A DNA stretch of 64,000 bases from Magnolia sinica (taxonomy: Eukaryota > Streptophyta > Magnoliopsida > Magnoliales > Magnoliaceae). How positions within the stretch are numbered: position 1 is the stretch's first letter; the number at the start of each line of letters is the position of its first letter. The translations under genes were made by a program, and so were the position numbers. The stretch spans positions 24,318,001 to 24,382,000 of the forward strand of contig NC_080581.1 of NCBI RefSeq assembly GCF_029962835.1. The letters are read 5' to 3'. Below the pieces are notes generated by a model. It did no database searches, was not told the DNA's origin, and saw only the letters and a program-made list of their open reading frames with translations. Below, one piece after another: positions 22,056-33,636 of this stretch.

Positions 22056-23288
22056 ATGGGGAAGAAGAGAGCGCCTGTGGATGAAGTCGGGCCTAGCCGT
22101 CCAACCCGTGCACGGAGGCCGAGAGGTGTTGCCGTGAGCACGACCGCCACCCGTGAGTTTTAGACCAAGCGGGATCTTGATCCTCAAGCTCCCATTAGAA
22201 GAACCTTATTGGCGGAGCTATCTCATGGAGTCTATGAAAGCTGTAGGGTCCTTTTTGAGGCTCATGTAGATCCGCGGCTATATGGCGAGTTTCTGTTGTT
22301 GGAGCACCTGGAAGGGGCCGGTTGGTGTCCCTTGTTTGAGGGCGAATATCGCGCCAATGCGAGCACTGTTCGAGCTTTTTATGCCAACATTCGTGACCCT
22401 TCGCTGGAGCCTCTACAGTTCAAGATCCCTTGTGGTAGCGGTCGGGAGGCCACGGTCAATGTCGCTTTGATATCCCGACTCTTGAATGTGCCACTTGGTG
22501 AGGTGCATGCCAGTGAGAAGAATTTAAGCAGTATGCACGAGAGCGATCGCCGCATGCGGCTCCTGTGTGGTCGTCTGGTTGAATGGTAACCTAATAGAAG
22601 CCTTCTAGCTACCAACATGACGGACGACTTCCGCTTGCTTCACCACATGTGTACATTCAACGTTTATCCAAGGTGGAGCAACCGCAGCGAGTGTACGCGC
22701 CTGATGGTAGATTTTCTGTATCAAGTGGGTCAAGGAGAGAAGCTATGTGTGCCAATGTATATCTTGCATATAATTATCCTTATCACTTGTTCGACTAGGA
22801 GGACCGAATCACTCCCATTTGGCCGACTCATTTGTAAACTTGCACATGAGTTTGGCTATAGGCTTAGGGCAGAAAAGCCGGTACTTGTCCGCTACATTAA
22901 TCTGACGACCCTTAAGCAGATGGACATTAGTCCTTGTCGACAAGCCTTAAAAAATGAGGATGAGACAGAGAGCGATAAGGAAGAGAATTATGGCGAGGGT
23001 AGAGCTGAGATTGAAGAAGAAACAAAGCAGGACGAGGAAGAGGTAGTGGCACAGGATACAAGTGAGAGTTCTCCTCCTATGACACCAGAGCAGAGCGCAG
23101 ATTAAGCTACCAGGGATGCCCGTATCGCACGGCTTGAGGAAGGTCAGGCTGTTCTATGCCAGGATATCGTGAATCTTCGAGGCCTTGTGAAGCATAAGTT
23201 TAAGAAGGTGACTCGAACTCTAAAGTCTATCCTGTGTTGTTTGCATGATAAGGGTGCCCCGCCTCCATCTCCTGATTCCAACGAGTAG
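22056..23288 (+). pseudogene. Extra reading frame between 5' LTR and gag, plant transposon-protein domain
   Basis: One frame runs for 411 codons from ATG (MGKKRAPVDEVGPSRP) to TAG, broken by TAG at 22161, TAA at 22587 and TAA at 23103. The part after the basic N-terminus (GWCPLFEG...VRAFYANIRDP...VNVALISRLLNVP...DFRLLHHMCTFNVYPRWSNR...LPFGRLICKLAHEFGY) has the layout of the Pfam 'putative plant transposon protein' domain (Transposase_32, PF20167, from memory). An acidic tail (ETESDKEENYGEG, EEETKQDEEE) and a basic coiled stretch (RIARLEEGQAVLCQDIVNL) follow. It is a separate protein from gag, which starts at 23567 in another frame. Its role in the element is unknown. The start was chosen because the basic N-terminus follows it directly and no homology is seen upstream. 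Confidence 0.65.
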
Positions 23289-23566
23289 CTGCAGTTGTAG
23301 TTGTCCTTTGCTCTGTTTGTTGTTCTTTTTGTCTATAGCCGTTGTTGGCATAGTAGTTGGAAGTTGTTTGTTGTTTGAAGTTTTAGATGTTTTAGTTCAC
23401 ATGCTTTCTCTGTCACGATTCATGAAATACTGCACTTCTTATATTGCGACAATTTTGTTAAATGAAATGCATGTTGTTTTTCGTTGAAGTTGTGCTGTGA
23501 ATGCTATATGGGTGGATTATGTGGATGTTAAATCTCACAGGTTGCATCCTCTGCTGAATGCAGGGT
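23289..23566 (+). other. Spacer between the extra frame and gag
   Basis: No open frame of note. It ends CTCTGCTGAATGCAG/GGTATG, which could serve as a 3' splice site directly before the gag start. If used, the downstream gag-pol would be expressed from a spliced RNA. This is a suggestion only. Confidence 0.35.
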
Positions 23567-24880
23567 ATGACTCTTAAGGGTTCGAAGACTTCGGCCCGTC
23601 TCTCTTTGGTTGAGTCGCTTGCCGGGGTTTCTCCCCTGAGCGGTAGCTAGACGGATCCACAGTCGGGCCCATCTTATACTGGTGTCGGGCCGACACCTGT
23701 GATTCCACCTATGGCTCCTCTAGTCACACCTTCGGTTCTTGAGCCGAACCGTGCATCTGTGTCGATGCCGTATGCATCTTCATCTGCTCCACCTTCTGAT
23801 AGGTTTGAGTAGATGATGGTATTGATGCAGCAGCAGTAGATTCAGCAGCAGCAGCAGCAGCAGTAGTAGCAGTTTCTGTCTTCCCTGGCTAGCATCTTTG
23901 CTCAGTCGGTGGGGGCGACTCCACCTGCTTCACCTATGCACCCATCTGGGAGCGCTAGTGCGAGCGGCACATTTGAGCGATTTCAGCGCTTATGACCTCC
24001 CACATTTGCGGGTTCTCATAGACCCGAGGAGGCCGAGTACTGGATTGATCGCATCTCTAAGATGCTGAGACTGCTGCATTATTTTGAGGTTGGGCAGGTC
24101 GAGCTTGCCTCCTTTATGTTTGAGAAGGAGGCCAGTTTATGGTGGGATAGTGTTCTTCGCGCTATTGCAAAAAGATTTGAGTGGTCGTGGCATGCGTTTG
24201 AGGCACGCTTCCACGAGAAGTATTTTCCAGTTACGTACCGACACGAGAAGGAGAGTGAGTTCCTTCGCCTCTGTCAGGGAGGGATGTCGGTGATGGAGTA
24301 TGAGAACCGGTTCACTGAGCTGGGCCGCTATGTTCCTTTGATTCTAGGTGATCAGCCAATGAGGATGCGACATTTTTCTGAGGGATTGAGGTCAGATCTA
24401 ATCGAAGATGTGTTGTGCTAGCATATCTTCCTATGTGGAGTTGGTGAGCATGTCCTTGCGAGCTGAGCAAGACGGGGACAGGTCGTCCCGTATGCGAGCA
24501 CCTATGGTTCCTAGACCACGACCTGACTTTCAGAGTGCACCATTTCTCGGCAAGAGGTCGCGGGCATATTCTCCTCCGAGGCGTTCAGCGCCCCCCGCTC
24601 AGCAGGTGTGAGTTGATCTTCGCTGTTCGTACTATGGGAAGATGGGGCATTTAGATCGTACTTGCTTTTCGCGTATGCGGGATAGTGGATTTACTCCACC
24701 GTAGAGGATCAGCCGTCCAATGCCTCAGGTTATATCACCTTCACCTCTTCGTTTAGCGCCAGCTCATCCATCCTTCAGACCTTCTGTACCTAGCTTCAGG
24801 CCACCTCAATAGCCCATGGTTCCTCCGCTGAATCGCCAGCAGCAGGTTCGAGTTCACGCGCTCTCAGCTGAAGCGCCTAT
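23567..24880 (+). pseudogene. Gag of the Del/Tekay element
   Basis: Gag coats the RNA in the virus-like particle. After the ATG comes a Ser/Pro-rich region, a Gln run (CAGCAG..., with CAG changed to TAG at several places), then the Retrotrans_gag domain from about 23985: EEAEYWIDRISKMLRLL, EKEASLWWDSVL, FEARFHEKYFP, and MSVMEYENRFTELGRYVPL. Near 24415 one extra base shifts the frame from phase 2 to phase 0, in which SSYVELVSMSLRAEQD continues. The zinc knuckle follows as CSYYGKMGHLDRTC; its second Cys is Tyr. Stops occur at the start of the knuckle region (TGA, TAG) and further on. Broken by about ten stops and one frameshift. Confidence 0.85.
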
Positions 24881-25328
24881 GGCTGACTTGGTGCCGAGAT
24901 CCTTCAAGGTTATAGCTCACATTGAAGGTATTTCCGTTTCTATGTTGGTGGATACAGGGTCCACTACCTCTCTTATATAGTATGCGGCAGTTAGGCGTCT
25001 GAGTTTGGGCACGGTCACTATGAAGGGGGTGATGCTCACTACAGCTACAGGGATCTCATCTACTATGAACAAGCGTTGTTTGGATTGCTATGAACAAGCA
25101 TTGTTTGGATTGTTTGATTGATCTAGGGAGTGGATCGATTCTTGTTGACCTTTTTGTCACACCTCTTTACCATTACGATGTCATTATAGGTATGAATTGG
25201 CTCACGAGGATGCGAGTAGAGTTGATTATGAAACTAGGTCAGTGACAATCCATGGACCTAAGGGTGAGACAGTTACTTTTCCAGTTTAGGTCAGTTACCC
25301 TTTTCGTCTTAGTTATTATACTTTTCTG
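24879..25328 (+). pseudogene. Aspartic protease part of pol
   Basis: The active-site motif LVDTGSTTSLI is at 24945-24977, with D-T-G at 24951-24959, directly followed by TAG. A 25-bp tandem duplication (25063-25087 and 25088-25112) then shifts the frame; the normal continuation, SILVDLFVTPLYHYDVIIGM, is in the next phase. A further shift near 25220 returns to the original phase for VTIHGPKGETVTFP. The enzyme, which would cut the polyprotein, is dead in this copy. Confidence 0.8.
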
Positions 25329-26810
25329 TTGGAGAGTATTGCTGAATTGGCATTTGGAAGCACGCCTGTAGTTCGGGAGTTTGAAGATGTGTTCGAGACG
25401 ATTCCTGGATTACCCCCTCAGCGCGAGATTGATTTTACTATCGATCTCATGCCTGGTGCAGCACCCATTTCTTTGCCCACCTATCGTATGCCTCCAAGTG
25501 AAATGGAGGAATTGAGGAAGCAGATAGATGGTTTGTTGAATTTGGGCTTTATTCGGCCTAGTGTGTCTCCTTGGGGAGCACCTGTCCTGTTTGTTAAGAA
25601 GAAAGATGGTTCCTTGCGATTATGTATTGATTATCGCAGGTTGAATCAGGTAACTATGAAGAATAAGTACCCTTTGCCTAGGATCGATAATTTATTTGAT
25701 CAGTTGAAGGGGGCACGGTACTTTTCGAAGGTTGATCTGCAGTCAGGGTATCACCAGTTGCGCGTCAAGAATAAGGACGTGCAGAAGACCACCTTCAAGA
25801 CTAGCTTTGGCCATTATGAGTTCCTGGTGATGTCGTTCGGTCTTACGAACGCACCGGCCGTATTCATGGATCTGATGAACAGGGTATTTCGGACATTCTT
25901 GTTCCGATTCGTCATTGTTTTTATCGATGACATTTTGATATATTCTGTCAGTTGGAAAGAGCACGAGGAGCACTTAAGAGCGGTCTTGGATACTCTCAGG
26001 AAGAATCAGCTTTTTGCGCAGTTCAAGAAATGTAATTTCTAGAAAGAAGAAGTCAAGTTCCTAGGATATGTGGTATCCAAGGAAGGGATAGTTGTCGATC
26101 TTGCTAAGGTAGCTGCAGTTCAGGACTGGAAGCAGCCTGGTTCAGTTACTGAGGTGAGGAGCTTTCTGGGTCTAGCAGGCTATTATCGATGCTTCATTCG
26201 AGACTTCTCAAAGATAGTCAGACCGTTGTCTCAGTTAACACGGAAAGATTTGAAGTTTACTTGGAATGAGAGGGCGGAGATAACTTTTCAAGAGCTGAAG
26301 GACAAGTTGACGTCCGCCCCTGTGCTAGTATTGCCAGAGCAAGGGGTTAAGTATATGATATATACTGGCTTCTCTCACATTAGTCTTGGTTGTGTCCTTA
26401 TGCAGAAGGACAGGGTGATTGCTTATTCTTCGAGACAGTTGAGGAAACACGAAGAAAATTACCCTACACACGACCTGGAATTAGCAGCTGTCATTTTCGC
26501 ATTAAAGCTCTGGAGACATTACCTCTACGGAGAGGAGTTCGAGCTCTTTTGCGACCACAAGAGCCTTAAGTATATTTTTACGCAGCGTAACTTGAATATG
26601 AGGCAACGCCGATGGATGGAAACATTGAAAGACTTTAAGTTCGATGTTTCTTACCATCCAGGTAAGGCGAATCTTGTGGCGGACGCATTGAGTCGCAAGA
26701 AGACTATAGAGTTTGCGGCTTCGCTAATGATAGCAGAATGGGACATGTTGGAGTTTGTGCGAGACTTTGAGTAGAAACTTACGGTGGAAGAGCCGTATGA
26801 GGTTATCGCA
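25329..26810 (+). pseudogene. Reverse transcriptase and RNase H of pol
   Basis: RT motifs in order: [75 protein letters not shown], and FIDD at 25920-25931, which is the catalytic box. RNase H follows: [52 protein letters not shown], and [13 protein letters not shown]. The reading phase is unbroken from 25329 on, but TAG stops interrupt at 26040 (where the family has Trp after CxF) and at 26772. The sequence is closest in style to Del/Tekay chromoviruses. Without the stops the catalytic residues seen are all present. Confidence 0.92.
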
Positions 26811-28316
26811 CACATTCGTGTATAGCCCCTCATTGTCGAGAGGATTGATGCAGCTCAAGGAGATGATGAGTTTTTAGTGAAGATGAGAAAGTGGGTTGGT
26901 ACAGATAAGAACTCCGAGTGGAGTGTTAGTTCAGATGGAGGCATACGATTTCATGGCCGGTTATGTGTCCCAGACATTCCTGACTTGAGACGGGAGGTTC
27001 TCGAGTCAGCCCATACTACTAAGCTTGCGATGCATCCAGGTAGCATGAAGATGTATCAAGATATGAGAAGATCTTATTGGTGGGACAACATAAAGGTTCA
27101 CATTACTGAGTTTGTATCTCGTTGTCTCACGTGCTAGCAGGTCAAGGCAAAGCATCACCGACCTCCTGGGCTACTTCAGCCCATGCCCATAGCAGAATGG
27201 AAGTGGGACTTCATCTCTATGGATTTTATTTCAGGGTTGCCAAGAACGAGGAAGGGACATGACTCTATTTGGGCGATCGTCGACCGATTGACAAAGTCGG
27301 CTCATTTCTTACCGATCAGAGTCACAAACTCTGCAGACGAGTTGGCTAGATTGTACATCAAGGATATTGTACGTCTGCATGGAGTTCCCTTAGAGATTGT
27401 GTCTGACAGAGACACACGTTTCACATCTATCTTCTGGACTCGTATCCAAGAAGCAATGGGTGTGAAATTGAAGTTTAGCACCGCATTTCATCCACAGACA
27501 GATGGGCAGATGGAACGTGTGAATCAGATTCTGGAAGACATGTTGCGAGCTTGTGTTTTGGATTTCAAGGACAGTTGGGATGATTGTCTCCCTTATGCAG
27601 AGTTCGCGTATAATAACAGTTTCCAGGCGAGTATCGATATGACTCCCTACGAGGCATTGTATGGTCGCCCGTGCAGAGCACCGCATTACTAGGCAGAAGT
27701 TGGCGAGCGTAGTTTGATTGGCCCGGAGTTGGTGCAAGCGACTTCAGAGAAAGTTGACATTATTCGACGTCGACTTCTGACAGCCCAGAGCAGGCAGAAA
27801 AGTTATGCTGATACGAGGCGGCAACTGCTTGAGTTTGAGGTTGGAGACCATGTATTTCTTAAGGTTTCCCCTATGAAGGGAGTTCTGCGGCTCGATAAGA
27901 AGGGAAAGCTCACGCCGAGATTTATTGGTCCATTTCAAATTCTGGATCGAGTGGGAGCGGTAGCATACCGCCTTGCTTTGCCCATACTACTTGAGAGCGT
28001 GCATACCGTATTTCATATTTCTATGCTGAAGAAGTATGTTCCTGATCCTTCGCATATTATCAATTGGGAGCAGGTGCAGTTAAGCGAGGATGCCACATAT
28101 ATACTGCGACCGACATGTATCCTAGACAGGAAGGAGCAGGTATTGCGTAGCAAGGTCATCCCTCTTGTGAAAGTACTATGGACGCATCATAGTGAAAAAG
28201 AGGCTACTTGAGAGACTGAAGCTGAGGTCAGAAAGAGCTACCCTCAGATCCTTGAGGAATATGAGAATGTACGACTTTCGATGATGAAATTTTTCTTTAA
28301 GGGGGGTAGATTGTAA
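26811..28316 (+). pseudogene. Integrase with C-terminal chromodomain
   Basis: The zinc-binding N-domain shows H...H in HTTKLAMHPG and CLTC, followed by TAG at 27135. The catalytic core has D in MDFISGLPRTRKGHDSIW, D in VSDRDTRF, and E in HPQTDGQMERVNQILEDM. A TAG at 27690 stands after RAPHY. The C-domain includes VGDHVFLKVSPMKGV and PRFIGPFQILDRVG. The chromodomain-like end, RSKVIPLVKVLWTHHSEKEA, is hit by TGA at 28209, where Trp is normal. The frame finally stops at TAA 28314-28316, inside the 3' LTR. Same reading phase throughout, so only point stops separate the parts. Confidence 0.92.
28299..28311 (+). other. Polypurine tract
   Basis: AAGGGGGGTAGAT lies directly before the 3' LTR and would prime plus-strand DNA synthesis. 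The same tract stands in the minus-strand element at 61307-61319. Confidence 0.85.
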
Positions 28317-31300
28317 TGACCCGGAAAATTTCATGCTAAAACTCGAGTATGACCTCTATTTTCCTTAGAAGTTATTGTGGGTTAATTAGCATTAAATTCG
28401 ATTGCTTGTGAAATTAGCATCAATCACTTTAAATTTGATCTGCATAACTCAAAACCTGTAGAATCGTTAGCGCTATGTTACTTTGAAATCTAGGATTCAA
28501 CGTTAAATCCAGTTGCTCTTGGGAATTTTTAGAAGCTTTGGATCAGACCTGGACCGCGCGTCGAAAGTTTGATAGCGATGATCTTAGACAGTTATGGTCA
28601 CCATATTGGACTTGACCATCACCTCAAAAATCAAGTCCAGATGATGTTCTGGGTCGATTTGATTGAGTCCGGAGTGAAAAGTGTGAGAACGGTGAGAAAT
28701 TAAATATGATTTTATGAAATCTGAGTCGTGTCGCTTGCGTGACGATTTTAAGCAATCTGACCGTTGGATTCTGACCCAATTTCACCCTCGGATCAGGGAA
28801 GATGGCCCAAGCATGTCATGGTGCTTGTGGACCTGATCGAGTTTCGATGACCGTTGAATTGAGTGTGGTCCGCCACGGCTGATCTGTGTATCCGATCGGT
28901 ATGAAAACTCAGCCTGACCTAGATCCATGGTCAGTGAGCTTAAGTCCAACCGCACATGGAAAAAGGACCACCGGAAGTGCTCCGTTGGATCGAGAGAGGC
29001 CTGATTTGGTTATAACCTAAGTATACCTTGGCCCTGAGGTTATTTTCATCAATGTTAGGCCTATATAAAGACCTTAAAACCCTCACTCTCTTTTCCATAC
29101 GAATTTCCTAACCCTAGCTAAGAAAGAGAGGAAAAGAGAGAGAAAGTGAAAGAGAAGTTGGTGAATCATCTCAAGATTTTTCCTGTTACTCTACATCCTT
29201 AATCCATCACTTTTGAATCGTTATTCCGACGATTCTAAGTTCCTTCTTGGGTAAGTTAACCTAACCCTAATCTGTTTAGAGCTTAGAATAGTATATGTGC
29301 TGATGTAGCTCATTTCTATTCTTGCCTTAGGTTATCTAGTCGCCGTTGACGAAGACATATCGTCTGAATCAGTTCGGTGTGTTTTTTATGGTTTAAGGTG
29401 CGGACTATATTCATATAGGTTATGGTTTTCAAGGCTTTCAATGTCAGATAATGGTTTATTCTTGTTGTTTGTGCAATTTCACATGCTAAATGTTATGTTT
29501 ACATTGTATTCCCGATATATATGCCTTATGTTGAGTTTTGTGTATTCCTTGTGTATGTAGAGAGTACCGTATACGTATAAAATATGAACATGTACTTGCC
29601 ATGATTATTTTTCATGCACTTGTGCTAATTGTATATGTGTCAACTCCTTGACAAAAGGAATTGTCCAAATGCGTGTATGTCAACATGCGTCATGTATATT
29701 GAACTATGTATTCTAAGTGTTTGTAGAAATGTCTGAATGGCTTAAAGTGCGATATATTATCCTATTTGCGGGCGTTGAGAAGCGATTCTCAACTCTCCTA
29801 TTGGTGTGTATGATTTCCTACATGCAAGTCACATTCTTTGTTGTTTAACTTCAAGTATTACTTATGTGAAAATCCATGTTAAGTTGATATTCTTCAAATG
29901 CTCACATACTGTATAATGTGAAATGTTGTTCCATTACTATTCTAAATTGTATATGAATATCTGTTATAGTGGAATGTGTTGGGACTGTGGAATAGTCCAG
30001 GAAATCGGTAATCGGCCTTGAGTTCGTGGTTGAGGTTGCTTTCGTCCCAAAGGACGTGATTTGATGAACCCGAGTCGTATTAGAGTTGTCGGGAGTGGTT
30101 TGGCCACACGGAGTGTTTGCGCACTGTATGTCGTTCAACCCAACGTGTGCTCGTGCTAGTCGAGTTCATCAAGTAACCCGATTGTCCAATGTATGTTCAC
30201 CATGTATGGACGCTATTGCTTGAATCTAGGGTACCAAACTTACCGATGAAATTCTGTTAACCGTTGTACCTTGATCCGCTAAGACTCATGAGCCGGACAT
30301 GGTGGTATGGGACACCGTGGTTGAGCTGTCGGCCTACGCTGGGGTGACGAGCCTCCCCGTAGTGACCAGTGAGCAACCAAACTCGTGAGCCGATTATGGT
30401 GGTATGGGACACTATATTTGTGCTGTCGGCCTACATTGATTGGTGACGAGCCCTTTGTAGTGACCTCGAGCATACCTGGATACTGCATTAGGGCGACAAG
30501 CCTTAGAATAGTAACGAAGGTATGATAGGCGTGCATTGATTGGTGACGAGCCCTTTACAGCGACCTAAAACCATATGATCGTATGAGATGTCTAGGACTG
30601 ATGACCCTAGAATGGATCACTGTTTGGAAATTGATATGAGGAAGGTACCTTAGCTTCCCAATCCTGCTGTATGAAAAGGACTAATAACAACTTGGAAATC
30701 ATGTTTATGCATCGCATTGCATGTGCCTGGAAGAGGTGGAGCACTTGAGGACGGTTACCATGCGTAACGTGAGATGAAGATGCTGAGGGTGTACAAGCGA
30801 GGGCATGTATCATTCTACATACATCCTTGCACTAACAAGAGTAATTAGGACATGTTTGATTGTTCTGCTTTATCATTACTACTTGATTGAATTGATAACA
30901 TATTAACCTTTGCTTTATTGTTCCACTGAGTTAATCACTCACTCCCACGTTCTGAGACGGTGTTTAAACACCAACCAGACTCTGTCTTAGGTGTAGATAT
31001 TGATGCGACCCCTGAGGCAGCGCAGGAGTTTGAGGATGATGAGGCTACATTTTCTTTTATGCAGTTTTCAAGCGGGTTCTTGTGAGCCATGTCCTGATGT
31101 GTGGGGATTCTGGATTTTCTTTTAGGAATAGATAATGTCATTTAATGCTTGTACTTTTGATAGTAACACTTGTAAGTATGACCTAGCATGTATACGTATT
31201 TCAGGGACTTACACATGTACACATATGTTTCTTTAAGTCTTCCGCTTGCGTTTATCACTTCTCCCTGAATTATGTTTGCAGTTTGGCTTAATCTATTCCA

Positions 31301-31414
31301 TGTTTTATGTACTCTTATAGACAATATACATCCATCATTAAATATGTTGTATAAGTGATGTTTTGAAACTTGGGAGCTGAGTTATGCTCGACCCCCGAAT
31401 TTCAGGGCGTTACA
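28312..31414 (+). repeat. 3' LTR of the Del/Tekay element
   Basis: It begins TGTAATGACCCGG and ends GGGCGTTACA, and has the TATA box at 29062-29069. The right target duplication GTAAG follows directly. Confidence 0.93.
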
Positions 31415-31419
31415 GTAAG

Positions 31420-31983
31420 TGACAATCCCAAAATTAAAGTGTTTAGACAATTTTCACTATAAGTTTGCAGACACTTGTTTTTTGAAATAGGACCATTTGA
31501 TATTTTTCATTTTGCATTGTCCAATAAAGGTCCACCAATCCATTAGTGGGATAAGTGCCAATAGATTGCATTAATTTGAGGCTAGTTTAGGGCAACAAAT
31601 GGTCCCCTAATCAGCTCCGAATTGACAATACTATTTACCCCAATTTAATTATTTTTTTTTTTTTAAAAAAAGATCTATTAAGGAAAATGATATCAAATTG
31701 TTAGGTATATGAATTATATAATAGGATACAAAAGCCCCTAAATCTATATATTGAATTGAAATGTATGTGCATCATGAAGTATGCAATGCTAAAATTCTTT
31801 TGTTGGTTTTAAGTTTTATTTAGGTAAAAAAATACAAAATGAAAAACTAGGATATATAAAAATAAAAAAAAAAAAGAAGAAAAAGAAAAGTAAAAAAGGT
31901 AAGAACCTAAACAAAAGATGGTTCTTTAGCAAGATTTCTAAGTCAATGAAAATTAAATAATGCCCCATAAGTTTTGTTGGAAT
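31420..31983. other. AT-rich spacer, nothing recognised
   Basis: Low-complexity A and T runs (31650-31670, 31860-31890) and no coding signal. It is the continuation of the DNA in which the Del/Tekay element inserted. Confidence 0.5.
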
Positions 31984-32455
31984 GACTTTTATCAATCAAT
32001 GAAACTCCATATACGAATTAACTTCTTGATCTCTAAAAAATAGATTATTTGAAAATTCCACTTATGAATGGTATTTTTGTTCGAGGCAAACTAATCTTCA
32101 TGCTAAGGGTCTTTCATGTTTTAAGATACTCTTGATCATAGTAAGCTTTGACAATTTACACATATAGCTAATTACGCCCTAAGTACACAATACAATACAA
32201 CTTCATTAAATGTCAAATATTATTTACCTTCATTGACTTTTATCAATCAATTTAACTCCATATACATATTAACTTCTTGATCTCTAAAAAATAGATTATT
32301 TGAAAATTACACTCATGAATGGTATTTTTGTTCGAGACAAACTAATCTTCATGCTAAGGGACTTGATCTTAGTAAGGTTTAAACAATTTACACATATAGC
32401 TAATTATGCCCTAAGTACACAATACACAACTTCACTAAATGTCAAATATTATTCA
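31984..32455. repeat. Tandem duplication, two units of about 225-245 bp
   Basis: Both units start GACTTTTATCAATCAAT, share CTTCTTGATCTCTAAAAAAT and CTAATCTTCATGCTAAGGG, and end AATGTCAAATATTATT. The second unit begins at about 32231. Substitutions and short deletions separate them. Confidence 0.85.
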
Positions 32456-32564
32456 CCTCTAGGATAATCAAATCCACACTCAAGGATGTGCTTACCCAAA
32501 TCTTTTTTTCTCTTTTTACTTAGATCTAAGGATTTAAAAGATGTGAGGTTTCACTTCCCAAAAC

Positions 32565-33225
32565 CTATTACGAGTTTGGGCGAACGGTTTTGGTTTGCTC
32601 CCCACAAACACAAGTGAGATTCCCCTCCATGTGGATTACATGTCATGAGTTTGGGTGAACCCCTTTGGTCGTGGGTTTGCTCCCCACAAACGAGTCAGAT
32701 TCCCCTCCCCGTGGATTACCTGTCACGAGTTTGGGCGATTGATTTTGGTCATGGGTTTGCTCCCCACCGACACGAGTTCGATTCCCCACCTTGTGGATTA
32801 TCCATCACGAGTTTGAGCGAACGGTTTTGGTCGTGGGTTTTCTCCGCACAGACATGAGTTCGATTTCCCACCCTGTGGATTATCCGTCATGAGTTTGGGC
32901 GAACGACTTTGGTTACAGGTTTGCTCCCTACAAACACGAGTTTGATTCCCCTTCTTGTGGATTACCTATCACGAGTTTGGATGAATGACTTTGGTTGTGG
33001 GTTTGCTCCCCACAGACACGAGTTCGATTCCCCTCCCCGTGGATTACCTATCATGAGTTTGGGAAAATGGCTTTGGTTGTGGGTTTACTCCACACAAACA
33101 CGAGTTCATTTCCCCATCTCATGGATTACCCGTCACAAGTTTGGGCGAATGGCTTCAGTCTTGAGTTTACTCCCCACAGACATGAGCTCGATTCCCCTAC
33201 TCGTGGATTACCCGATGCACATGGT
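32565..33225. repeat. 82-bp minisatellite, eight copies
   Basis: The unit reads GAGTTTGGGCGAACGG... TTGGTCGTGGGTTTGCTCC..., CACGAGTTCGATTCCCC, GTGGATTACC.GTCA. Copies start near 32573, 32648, 32724, 32807, 32889, 32971, 33055 and 33137; the first two are a little shorter. Long open frames through it are an effect of the near-82-bp period. Each unit carries a GAGTTCGATTCCC phrase that resembles a tRNA T-arm (B box). Confidence 0.9.
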
Positions 33226-33229
33226 TGGC

Positions 33230-33630
33230 AAGTGATTGTGTGCATCCGCAAGGAATTGTGTCTCCTTAAACGGGCAGGGACACCCTATTGTTGTTACATT
33301 TTCAAAAAACTTCCCAAATTTACAAGGTGTTTTTGTCATCGTTACTATAGCAAAATTAGATGAGCAAGAAGAAAAGAAGAAATGGAGAAAAAGTTGAGAA
33401 AGGATGAGCTTGCTCACCGTATTATGGGCAAGGGTATTTCCCGATGTTGTTACTGTTATGGTTTTATGCTTTAGTATGAAGTGAGCTTTTTGGATGTTCC
33501 ACCATTGCAAAGTGCGATCGAATAAAAAGAAAAGGGGTGTAAAAAAATGAAGAGAAAAGAATGATAAAAGTGCATTAGTATTAAAAAACACCTTAAGTGT
33601 ATCATAGGGTTTTTTTTTTAATTTTTTTTT
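33230..33630. other. Spacer, nothing recognised
   Basis: AG-rich around 33365-33410 and 33520-33570, with T runs at 33608-33630. No coding, RNA or transposon signal. Confidence 0.4.
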
Positions 33631-33636
33631 TACTTT

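Larger units (their letters stand above)
18020..31414 (+). mobile_element. Full-length Ty3/gypsy chromovirus, Del/Tekay type
   Basis: LTRs of 3142 and 3103 bp (TGTAATGACCC...TTACA) flank a primer site, an extra reading frame, gag, pol with a chromodomain, and a polypurine tract. GTAAG at 18015-18019 and 31415-31419 is a perfect 5-bp target duplication. Domain order (protease, RT, RNase H, integrase, chromodomain) is Ty3/gypsy, and the C-terminal motif VIPLVKVLWTHH...EAT is typical of the Del/Tekay chromodomain. Every coding part holds stops or frameshifts, so the copy cannot act by itself. A relative lies on the minus strand at 59463-64000. Confidence 0.95.

Noticed and set aside
32565-33225. 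CRISPR-like array or tRNA genes
   Set aside because: Units are fully tandem without unique spacers, and no unit can fold into a whole tRNA with acceptor and anticodon arms; only a T-arm-like phrase is present.
32645-33363. Long frames over the 82-bp minisatellite
   Set aside because: The protein is a translation of the repeat and changes phase between copies.
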